Shown here piece after piece: positions 31,297-38,835 of a stretch of DNA of 52,936 bases. The notes under the pieces were generated by a model. The model was not told the origin of the DNA, searched no databases, and worked only from the letters and a program-made list of their open reading frames with translations. The position numbers were made by a program, and so were the translations under genes. The stretch's first letter is position 1, and each line of letters starts with the position of its first letter. Source of the DNA: an uncultured Oscillospiraceae bacterium (GTDB lineage Bacteria > Bacillota > Clostridia > Oscillospirales > Ruminococcaceae). Where the stretch lies: assembly GCA_900547455.1 (NCBI GenBank), contig URGV01000011.1, positions 1 through 52,936 of the forward strand. Direction: 5' to 3'.

Positions 31297-34200
31297 GTCG
31301 CCCTCTACGCGAGGGCGTGGGTAGAAATGACATTTGTGACACCCGCCTTTTGCTCGAGATACGTCGCCCTCTACGCGAGGGCGTGGGTAGAAATTGATTG
31401 GTGCTTGTATTCGGCCGATATTAACAGTAGATGTCGCCCTCTACGCGAGGGCGTGGGTAGAAATTCCGAAATTGCTTTTTCAAATGTCCAGCCTCGATGT
31501 CGCCCTCTACGCGAGGGCGTGGGTAGAAATGGGGTCTTTTAAGTTTGTGTATAGCTCGATTTGCAGGTCGCCCTCTACGCGAGGGCGTGGGTAGAAATTT
31601 ATCGACTTTCCCTGCCTCATCTGCAAGCCCCTTTAGTCGCCCTCTACGCGAGGGCGTGGGTAGAAATCCATAGCCAGCAATCAAATGAATCATGCGACCG
31701 TCCGTCGCCCTCTACGCGAGGGCGTGGGTAGAAATCGGTAAAGGTAAGAGGCGTACATCTCCACTAACATCGTCGCCCTCTACGCGAGGGCGTGGGTAGA
31801 AATTTGGATTTGGCCGAACGTATCCTTTAATTCGGGGGTCGCCCTCTACGCGAGGGCGTGGGTAGAAATGGTCTCTTTGGCCTTATCAAATGCCTCAAAC
31901 ACCAGCAGAGTCGCCCTCTACGCGAGGGCGTGGGTAGAAATGTTGGAATCTGAGGATGATGTTGTTGTCGATGGGTCGCCCTCTACGCGAGGGCGTGGGT
32001 AGAAATGGTCGCGGTATGAGCACAAGCGGTGCCAGGAGCTGTCGCCCTCTACGCGAGGGCGTGGGTAGAAATCCCGTCCGGGTTGGGGTATGGTTATGAG
32101 TACACGTGTCGCCCTCTACGCGAGGGCGTGGGTAGAAATAGTGCAGGAGGCCCGAATCCGCCGCCAGCGTCAGGTCGCCCTCTACGCGAGGGCGTGGGTA
32201 GAAATAATTGATTAATCTGTGGATAAATGCAACAACGCGTCGCCCTCTACGCGAGGGCGTGGGTAGAAATTACAGAGACTGCGGGGCTCCCTGTTGTATC
32301 ACTGTCGCCCTCTACGCGAGGGCGTGGGTAGAAATCCCATCAAGAGGAGAGCAGGGACCGACTGGCCCACAGGGGTCGCCCTCTACGCGAGGGCGTGGGT
32401 AGAAATTTATTTTTGTCGCTCGCCCCGTCGAGTGCGGGTAGGTCGCCCTCTACGCGAGGGCGTGGGTAGAAATAACCAAGCTGTCGATGGTGAGATAAGT
32501 GGAGCTGTCGCCCTCTACGCGAGGGCGTGGGTAGAAATGGCTGCTGTGCAGTGGTCTCTTTTACTTCTTCTGCGTCGCCCTCTACGCGAGGGCGTGGGTA
32601 GAAATGGTGTTGGCGTTAAAATCCTCCGATACAACGTTAAGTCGCCCTCTACGCGAGGGCGTGGGTAGAAATTTTTTGCCTTAAGACCTCTCTGCCGCGC
32701 TCTTGCGTCGCCCTCTACGCGAGGGCGTGGATAGAAATATCCGGCGGCCTGTTTGCCGGGGACAGAAAAAAGGTCGCCCTCTACGCGAGGGCGTGGATAG
32801 AAATCGCGCTCCACGGTTACGCGGATGTTAAAGCCATGCTGTCGCCCTCTACGCGAGGGCGTGGATAGAAATCACCGTATCGGCGGCGCAGATGCAGCAG
32901 ATCAACGGTCGCCCTCTACGCGAGGGCGTGGATAGAAATCGGCCTGGGAAGCACAATCGCCAGCGCCGCCAAAGGTCGCCCTCTACGCGAGGGCGTGGAT
33001 AGAAATGCCGTCAACGGTATTTGCAGAGATCGGCGGCAACAGTCGCCCTCTACGCGAGGGCGTGGATAGAAATCACCCGGAAAAATGGAAGCCAGACCCG
33101 CCGGAAGGGTCGCCCTCTACGCGAGGGCGTGGATAGAAATACCGCGGACAACCTTTCCGCGGACAACAAAAGCGTCGCCCTCTACGCGAGGGCGTGGATA
33201 GAAATCGGGACTTAGACAAAAATAAAAGGGACACCGCAGAGTCGCCCTCTACGCGAGGGCGTGGATAGAAATCTTTTTCGACGGAGTGATCGAGAAAGAG
33301 AAGCGGGTCGCCCTCTACGCGAGGGCGTGGATAGAAATCATGCCGGAAAGCCGCGTGGAGCCTGCGACCGCGTCGCCCTCTACGCGAGGGCGTGGATAGA
33401 AATCAGGAATCGCTGGACGCTTGCACAAGCGAACAGGAGTCGCCCTCTACGCGAGGGCGTGGATAGAAATTTTGTGGTAATCCATGTTGTGGGTCTGGTC
33501 GCGGGTCGCCCTCTACGCGAGGGCGTGGATAGAAATCTGAATCACTTTGCAGAAGAATGTTACTGCCATGTCGCCCTCTACGCGAGGGCGTGGGTAGAAA
33601 TAGGATGCTGATTTTGCAAGCCGGTATGCGGATAGTCGCCCTCTACGCGGAGGGCGTGGGTAGAAATAAGGTTACTGGTAACTATTTTCGGGAAGCTGAT
33701 GGTCGCCCTCCGTGCGGAGGGTGTGGATAGAAATGAGCAGGCTGTACAGGTGATCCACATAGGCCCCGGTCGTCCTCCGTGCGGAGGGTGTGGATAGAAA
33801 TCCATCGGGATCAGCATTGACGGGGACAAGGCACTGTCGCCCTCCGTGCGGAGGGCGTGGATAGAAATTGCGTCACCGAGGCGTGCAACCTGGCCTGCAC
33901 CTGTCGCCCTCTACGCGGAGGGCGTGGATAGAAATCGGTCCAATGGTATGAGAGGGGGATTTAGATGGCGTCGCCCTCTACGCGGAGGGCGTGGGTAGAA
34001 ATTCCGATCCTCCCCTGCAGGATTGCCGAGGGAAAAGTCGCCCTCTACGCGGAGGGCGTGGGTAGAAATCCAAATCAGTAACAGGCTATTGTACTCCAAA
34101 TCTGTCGCCCTCTACGCGGAGGGCGTGGGTAGAAATTCGTCCACGGTGACATATTTTTGCGCCTTGATCTGTCGCCCTCCATGCGGAGGGCGTGGATAGA

Positions 34201-34456
34201 AATATGACGACCTTGAGCCGGTCAGACAGTCGCCCTCCATGTGAGGGCGTGGGTAGAAAGAGGTCCATCGGGTTGATGTAGTTGATGGAAGTGGGCAGTC
34301 TCCCTCCACACGGAGGGTGTGGGTAGAAATCTGCTGGCCTTGTACGAACGGCACGGCCAGTCCCGTCACTCTCTGTGTGAAGGCGGGGATAAAAGTTTGG
34401 CCCTGACCAGCTGGCTCAAAGAAGTCGCCCTCCGTGCGGAGAGCGGGGATAGAAAT
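31297..34456 (+). CRISPR. Type I-C CRISPR array, 48 repeats and 47 spacers
   Basis: Repeats 1-35 are 32 bp; repeats 36-44, 46 and 48 are 33 bp; 45 is 32 bp; 47 and 48 are degenerate and mark the old end. Each repeat has a stem CGCCCTC/GAGGGCG with loop TACGC and ends with the 11-nt handle TGGGTAGAAAT or TGGATAGAAAT, as expected for Cas5c cleavage. Spacer lengths in order: 34, 38, 34, 36, 37, 36, 36, 34, 40, 33, 34, 35, 34, 33, 33, 39, 35, 33, 35, 35, 34, 34, 36, 35, 35, 35, 35, 33, 35, 34, 33, 35, 34, 33, 33, then 34 eight times, 25, 37, 34, 27. No spacer was seen to be duplicated. Open frames across the array are artefacts of the repeat. Confidence 0.98.
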
Positions 34457-34492
34457 GTGGACAGGCAGGAGGGGGCCAGTCAGTTTCAGTCT

Positions 34493-34539
34493 ATAGCAAG
34501 GGGAGGAAGGAACAAACCTTCCTCCTCTTGCTATTTTTA
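34493..34539 (+). terminator. Terminator of the CRISPR array
   Basis: ATAGCAAGGGGAGGAAGG paired with CCTTCCTCCTCTTGCTAT (one G-T pair), 6-nt loop, then TTTTTAT. Confidence 0.85.
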
Positions 34540-34783
34540 TACCTGCTCTGCACCCGACGCGCAGAACTCTCGTTTTTTCTGTGGCAGCTGCTCCTGATTC
34601 TCCCTGGGGTAAAGGAGACCGGTCACAACGCATACAGAGGTCTCCCCTCCGGCGGCATCGACCTGCGTCAGGCGCCGCGAGCTTTTCCCCTCCCCTTTCA
34701 TCCACAAAAAATAATTTCTTTCCTTTTGCAGTCCTGCCGCTATTTTCAGCTGCCATTTCTCCCTTCGTTTTGCAGCAATCCTC

Positions 34784-34812
34784 TTTTCAACAAAACCAAT
34801 ATCTGCTATACT
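34784..34812 (+). promoter_or_regulatory. Promoter of the two-component system
   Basis: TTTTCA (34784-34789), 17-bp spacer, TATACT (34807-34812). Confidence 0.55.
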
Positions 34813-34857
34813 AAATCACGGCATATTACGCGGAAACGCGATAAAGAGGTGGCAAGT

Positions 34858-35550
34858 ATGAAGCGTATTTTAGTGGTGGAGGACGACCTCGCGCTGAGCG
34901 CGGGGCTTTGTTTTGAACTGGACGCGGCGGGCTACACCGCCATCCCCGCCTACAACTGTGCCAAGGCGCGACATCTATTTCAGCAGGAGCAGCAGCTTGC
35001 GCTGGCGCTGTTGGACGTTAACCTCCCGGACGGCAGCGGGTTTGCGCTGTGCCGGGAGCTAAAGACGGAGAGGCCGGAGCTGCCGGTCATCTTTCTGACC
35101 GCCAACGACCTGGAACAGGACGTGCTGACCGGCTTTGACATGGGAGCCGAGGACTATGTGACCAAACCCTTCAACATGCAGATTCTGCTCAAGCGGCTGG
35201 AAGTTGCCCTGCGGCGCGTGGGGCAGCAGCCCTCCCCTGCCGCGGACCGCTGGACCGACGGCTCGCTGGTGCTGGATTTTTCTGCGCTGACCGCGCAGCG
35301 GGGGCAGGAGAAGCTGGTCATCACCCCCAACGAATACAAGCTGCTCAAGCTTTTCACCGACCATCCCGGCCAGATCTTGACCCGGCAGCAGCTGCTCGAC
35401 CGCCTGTGGGACAGCGCGGGCAACTTCATCGACGACCACACCCTGACGGTGACGATGAACCGCCTGCGTGCCAAGATTGAGGACGGCGCCCACACCTACA
35501 TCAAGACGGTGCGGGGCATGGGATACATCTGGACAGGAGGGAGAGCATGA
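34858..35550 (+). CDS. OmpR-family response regulator (Bce-like)
   Basis: 230 residues from MKRILVVEDDLALSAG, with AAAGAGGT upstream; a longer frame to 34528 crosses the promoter. Receiver domain with acidic pair Glu8-Asp9-Asp10, phosphoacceptor Asp53 (LLDVNLPDGSG), Thr81 and Lys103 (VTKPF). C-terminal winged helix typical of OmpR/PhoB (LTRQQLLDRLWD, HTLTVTMNRLRAKI, IKTVRGMGYIW). Start overlap of 4 bp with the kinase. Likely controls the ABC genes downstream. Confidence 0.93.
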   Translation: MKRILVVEDDLALSAGLCFELDAAGYTAIPAYNCAKARHLFQQEQQLALALLDVNLPDGSGFALCRELKTERPELPVIFLTANDLEQDVLTGFDMGAEDYVTKPFNMQILLKRLEVALRRVGQQPSPAADRWTDGSLVLDFSALTAQRGQEKLVITPNEYKLLKLFTDHPGQILTRQQLLDRLWDSAGNFIDDHTLTVTMNRLRAKIEDGAHTYIKTVRGMGYIWTGGRA

Positions 35551-36569
35551 AACACCGCCGCATCGAGATCCTGCGCACCGGCATGCTGATGCTTTCGGCT
35601 GCGCTGTTCGCCGCGCTGGTGTGGGTTTTGTGGCGCACCATCCCCTGGAGCGCGGTGCGGTACGGCATTCTGGGACTGTGCGCCGCCATCTTCGCGGTGG
35701 TGGGGTTGTGGGTATGGTATCAGCGGCGGCAGGTCTCGCTGTTTGCCGACGACCTGTGCGAGACGCTCGACGCCCTGCTTTCCGGCCGGCAGCCGGAGAA
35801 CTATCAGCCCTACGAGGACAGCCTGACCGCCAAGGTGCAGGGAAAGCTGATGCAGTACTTTGACATCATGAGCGAGGGCAAGCGCCAGAGCCAGCAGGAC
35901 AAGCAGGTCATCCAGAGCCTGGTGAGCGACATCTCCCACCAGGTCAAACCCCCCATTGCCAACATCAAGATGTTCACCAACATCCTGCAGCAGCACCAGC
36001 TCCCGCCGGAAAAGCAGGCGGAATTTCTGTGCACCATGGAGGAGCAAATCGACAAGCTGGACTTTCTGATGCAGTCGCTGATCAAGATGTCCCGGCTGGA
36101 AACCGGCACCTTCGTCCTTCACCCACAGGAGGGACGCCTTGCCGACACCATCGCCCTGGCCATGAGCGCGGTGTGGGCCAAGGCGGAGGCCAAGGAGATT
36201 TCGCTTTCCGCCGACTGCGACAGCTCGATCTGCGTCCAGCACGACCCCAAGTGGACGGCGGAGGCACTGGGCAACATTTTGGACAACGCGATCAAATACA
36301 CCCCACCGGGCGGCAGCGTCACCGTCTCGGTGCGGCCCTGGCAGTTTTACACCCGTGTCGACATCGCCGACACCGGCATCGGCATTGCGGAGGAGCACTA
36401 CAACGATATCTTTCAGCGGTTCTACCGCGACCCGCAGGTAGCCTCGCAGGAGGGCGTGGGGCTGGGACTGTACCTGGCCAACGGCATCATCACCCGGCAG
36501 AAGGGGTACATCAGTGTAAAATCGAAGGTCGGAAAAGGCACCACCTTCTCGGTCTACCTGTTGAGTTAA
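35547..36569 (+). CDS. Sensor histidine kinase with short sensor loop (BceS-like)
   Basis: 340 residues. Two membrane helices (about 11-29 and 39-58) with only ~9 residues between them, so it is an intramembrane-sensing kinase without an extracellular domain. H-box SDISHQVKPPIANIK with His131; N-box ALGNILDNAIKY; G1 DTGIGIAEEH; G2 GVGLGLYLAN. Such kinases in Firmicutes receive their signal from a partner FtsX-type ABC transporter, here presumably one of the two downstream. The stop codon abuts the left end of repeat-element copy A. Confidence 0.93.
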   Translation: MKHRRIEILRTGMLMLSAALFAALVWVLWRTIPWSAVRYGILGLCAAIFAVVGLWVWYQRRQVSLFADDLCETLDALLSGRQPENYQPYEDSLTAKVQGKLMQYFDIMSEGKRQSQQDKQVIQSLVSDISHQVKPPIANIKMFTNILQQHQLPPEKQAEFLCTMEEQIDKLDFLMQSLIKMSRLETGTFVLHPQEGRLADTIALAMSAVWAKAEAKEISLSADCDSSICVQHDPKWTAEALGNILDNAIKYTPPGGSVTVSVRPWQFYTRVDIADTGIGIAEEHYNDIFQRFYRDPQVASQEGVGLGLYLANGIITRQKGYISVKSKVGKGTTFSVYLLS

Positions 36570-36834
36570 GCGGCATGATGCCGCGCCCAATCGCGTAGTT
36601 GGCTCCTGCTAATTTGCGTCTTAACGTTCTCGCGCAGGTCGCTTGCCTTCGGCTGCGCTCGTGCGGCATGATGCCGCGCCCAATCGCGTAGTTGGCCCCT
36701 GCTAATTTGCATCTTAACGTTCTCGCGCAGGTCGCTTGCCTCCGGCTGCGCTCGTTTGTTGTGACTTCTCGCCGCGCGTACATGGCAACTTTGCGCACAA
36801 ACCAGGGCGCGAATTGGGCGCGGCATCATGCCGC
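36570..36834 (+). repeat. Dispersed intergenic element, copy A (with internal 93-bp tandem duplication)
   Basis: Begins at the base after the kinase stop. Palindrome GCGGCATGATGCCGC at 36570-36584, then GCCCAATCGCG. Units 36570-36662 and 36663-36755 are a 93-bp tandem duplication with three differences. Right end 36808-36834 is the inverse of the left end (about 26 bp, one-base difference), finishing in GCGGCATCATGCCGC. A core starting TCTCGCGCAGGTCGCTTGCC (36628 and 36721) is shared with copies B and C. Confidence 0.8.
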
Positions 36835-36900
36835 CGCGATTGCGTGCAGGCTCAGCCTGCGGCTGGTTTTAAAAAAGTTGATTTTTAGGAGGAGATTGTG

Positions 36901-37553
36901 ATGAGTCAAACAGAAAACAAAAGCTGGGACTTTTTGTGGTATGCCCTCTACGCCTTCGCGGGGCTGGGGCTGGAACTGCTGCTCGGCCTGGTGGAGCCGG
37001 TGCTGTTTGGCGGCACAACCAGCGGCGACTACTCCGACACCCAGCGCATCCTGCACTGGCTATTAACCATCCTGTGCTGGGGTGCGATGATTGCGCTGCT
37101 GACACATTTTTCTAAACGCAAGCTGCAGTTTGACCCGCTTGCCCGCCGCCCCTTTTCCTCAAAAGGGCTGGGCGCCGCCGCTGTGCTGGCAGCTGTGTGC
37201 GTGCTGCTCAACACCCTGGACTGGGGCACCCTCAAGATTGTCGGCGAGTGGCAGAGCAAGGGCGCGCTGCTCTTTTTCTTCCAGTACGTCTACTATCTCT
37301 TTGAGATCGGTCTGGTCTTTTTGATCGTCGCCTTTGGCCAGCGGTTTGCCGAGGGGCTGCTGCGAAAAGAAAGCAGGATTCCCTTCGGCGGGCTGGTGCT
37401 CTGCTTTACCTGGGGAATCATCCACATGCTCAGCCAGGGGGACATCTCCACCGGCCTTGGCGTGATGGCCTTCGCGCTGCTCTACGGCGGGATCTGCTCA
37501 ACCGGGACAGCCTGTGCGCCTACCTGCTGATGGCGCTGGCCTTTGTTCTCTAA
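36901..37553 (+). CDS. Multispanning membrane protein of unknown function, apparently frameshifted near its C-terminus
   Basis: The open frame from ATG 36901 (AGGAGG 8 nt upstream) ends at 37530 after 209 residues, but the last 14 residues (ICSTGTACAPTC) are atypical. From 37491, the reading frame shifted by -1 encodes DLLNRDSLCAYLLMALAFVL and a stop at 37551-37553, a natural final membrane helix. So the gene probably has a one-base insertion or two-base deletion at ~37485-37492. About six helices precede it (first at 10-35). Reminiscent of CPBP-type membrane proteins (GIIHMLSQGD) but the double-Glu motif was not seen. Either a real frameshift or a sequencing error. Confidence 0.6.
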
Positions 37554-37578
37554 AACCATTCTTTGCAAGGAGTTTAAC

Positions 37579-38097
37579 ATGCGCATAATCTTTCTATTGA
37601 TTCCCTTCTTGTTGATCCGCTTTGGCCTACTGTCGTATTTTGACAAAGAGGCCATAGGAAGGGCCGCTCATTTTGCACCTATGGAGCCGCGAGAGCGGCC
37701 GGCCTACTGGATCTATCAAGTCACGACCCTTGCCATTTTTCTAATTTCTATCTTCCTCCCAGTCAAAGCCGGAAGCCCCATTTTTTATTTAGGGTGCATC
37801 CTGTATCTTCTAGGCCTTGCTCTGTGCGTTTTCTCCATGCGGGATTTTTCACGTCCTTCGCCAGAAGGATTTTGCTGCAAAGGTGTGTACCGTATTTCCC
37901 GGAACCCTATGTACGTCGCCTATTTTCTCTGCTTTCTGGGGTGTGCCCTTCTGGCTCGCTCCCCCTCTCTGCTTCTGATTGTACTTTTGTTTCAAATCTC
38001 CGCACACTGGATCATCCGCGCAGAAGAGCGGTGGTGTATCGCACAATTTGGTGAGGAGTATCTACGATATATGCGCGCTGTTCGACGGTATCTCTAA
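37579..38097 (+). CDS. Isoprenylcysteine carboxyl methyltransferase/PEMT-type membrane protein
   Basis: 172 residues from MRIIFLLIPF (AAGGAGTT upstream; the frame is open to 37543). Four or five membrane helices; C-terminal SAM-binding signature GVYRISRNPMYVAYFLCFLG and EERWCIAQFGEEYLRY, standard for the ICMT/phospholipid methyltransferase superfamily of bacteria. Would methylate a lipid or small molecule at the membrane. Noticeably lower GC than its neighbours. Its place between the kinase and the ABC modules suggests a supporting role in envelope modification, but no link is proven. Confidence 0.78.
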   Translation: MRIIFLLIPFLLIRFGLLSYFDKEAIGRAAHFAPMEPRERPAYWIYQVTTLAIFLISIFLPVKAGSPIFYLGCILYLLGLALCVFSMRDFSRPSPEGFCCKGVYRISRNPMYVAYFLCFLGCALLARSPSLLLIVLLFQISAHWIIRAEERWCIAQFGEEYLRYMRAVRRYL

Positions 38098-38154
38098 GCT
38101 TCAATTTATCATGAAAATGATTCTGAAAAAAACTTAAAAGGAAGGCATCTACCC

Positions 38155-38820
38155 ATGGACATTGTAACGGTACATAACCTGAAAAAATATTTTGGCAAAG
38201 GCGAAAATCAGGTCCGGGCGCTGGACGGCATCGACCTGGCGATCGAAAAGGGCAAATTCACCGCCATCATCGGCGCGTCCGGCTCGGGCAAGACGACACT
38301 GCTGAACATGATCGGCGGCATGGACATCCCCGACGAGGGCGAAGTTACCGTCGACGGGGTCAGCCTGCGCGGCCTGAAGGAAAAGGAGCTAGCGGTGTTC
38401 CGCCGCAGCAAGGTCGGCTTTATCTACCAGAACTTTAACCTCATCCCCACCCTGACCGTCCGGGAAAACATCCTGTTCCCGCTCAGCCTCTCCGGTTCCA
38501 GCCCCGACGAGGCTTTCTTCAGCGAGATTGTGCAGCTGCTGCGCCTGCAGGACCGGCTGAACGCCTTCCCCAATGAGCTTTCCGGCGGCGGGCAGCAGCG
38601 GGTGGCCATCGCGCGGGCGCTGATTACCAAGCCCTCCATCATCCTGGCCGACGAGCCCACCGGCAACCTGGACAGCAAGACCGGCCAGAACGTGCTGGGC
38701 CTGCTCAAGCTGTCGGTCGAGACCTACCGCCAGACGCTCATCATGATTACCCACAATCTGGAGATTGCGCAGATGGCCGACCGGGTGGTGCGCATCGAGG
38801 ACGGGCGCATCCGCGGCTAG
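38155..38820 (+). CDS. ABC transporter ATP-binding protein, MacB/BceA type (module 1)
   Basis: 221 residues. Starts [20 protein letters not shown]; Walker [11 protein letters not shown]-loop [13 protein letters not shown], signature [15 protein letters not shown] (an extra Gly where the usual is LSGGQ), Walker [16 protein letters not shown]-loop ITHN. This is the LolD/MacB/BceA group that works with FtsX-like permeases. It shares most of its motifs with the second ATPase at 42072, so the modules are paralogs. AAAGGAAGG lies before the ATG. Confidence 0.9.
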   Translation: MDIVTVHNLKKYFGKGENQVRALDGIDLAIEKGKFTAIIGASGSGKTTLLNMIGGMDIPDEGEVTVDGVSLRGLKEKELAVFRRSKVGFIYQNFNLIPTLTVRENILFPLSLSGSSPDEAFFSEIVQLLRLQDRLNAFPNELSGGGQQRVAIARALITKPSIILADEPTGNLDSKTGQNVLGLLKLSVETYRQTLIMITHNLEIAQMADRVVRIEDGRIRG

Positions 38821-38835
38821 GGGGAGGGATTGTGT

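Larger units (their letters stand above)
34457..34857 (+). other. Region between the CRISPR array and the two-component system
   Basis: No gene seen. It begins with a 36-bp tail after the last repeat, then the array terminator (34493-34539), then unremarkable sequence and the promoter of the response regulator. Confidence 0.6.

Noticed and set aside
33141..33173. Spacer 28 contains CCGCGGACAAC twice, 15 bp apart
   Set aside because: Explained by a repetitive source protein (ADN-S-ADN type); not a duplicated spacer.
31288..33611. Several open frames running along the CRISPR array (repeating ALYARAWVEI or PLREGVGRN peptides)
   Set aside because: They are translations of the repeat; there is no ribosome site and the frames are broken only by spacers.
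31297..34456. Self-targeting spacers against genes in this window
   Set aside because: I looked for obvious matches by eye and found none; a proper search was not possible, so no claim is made.
34112..34756. 214-codon minus-strand frame over the array end
   Set aside because: Composed of degenerate repeats, spacers and downstream sequence; no homology pattern and no start context.
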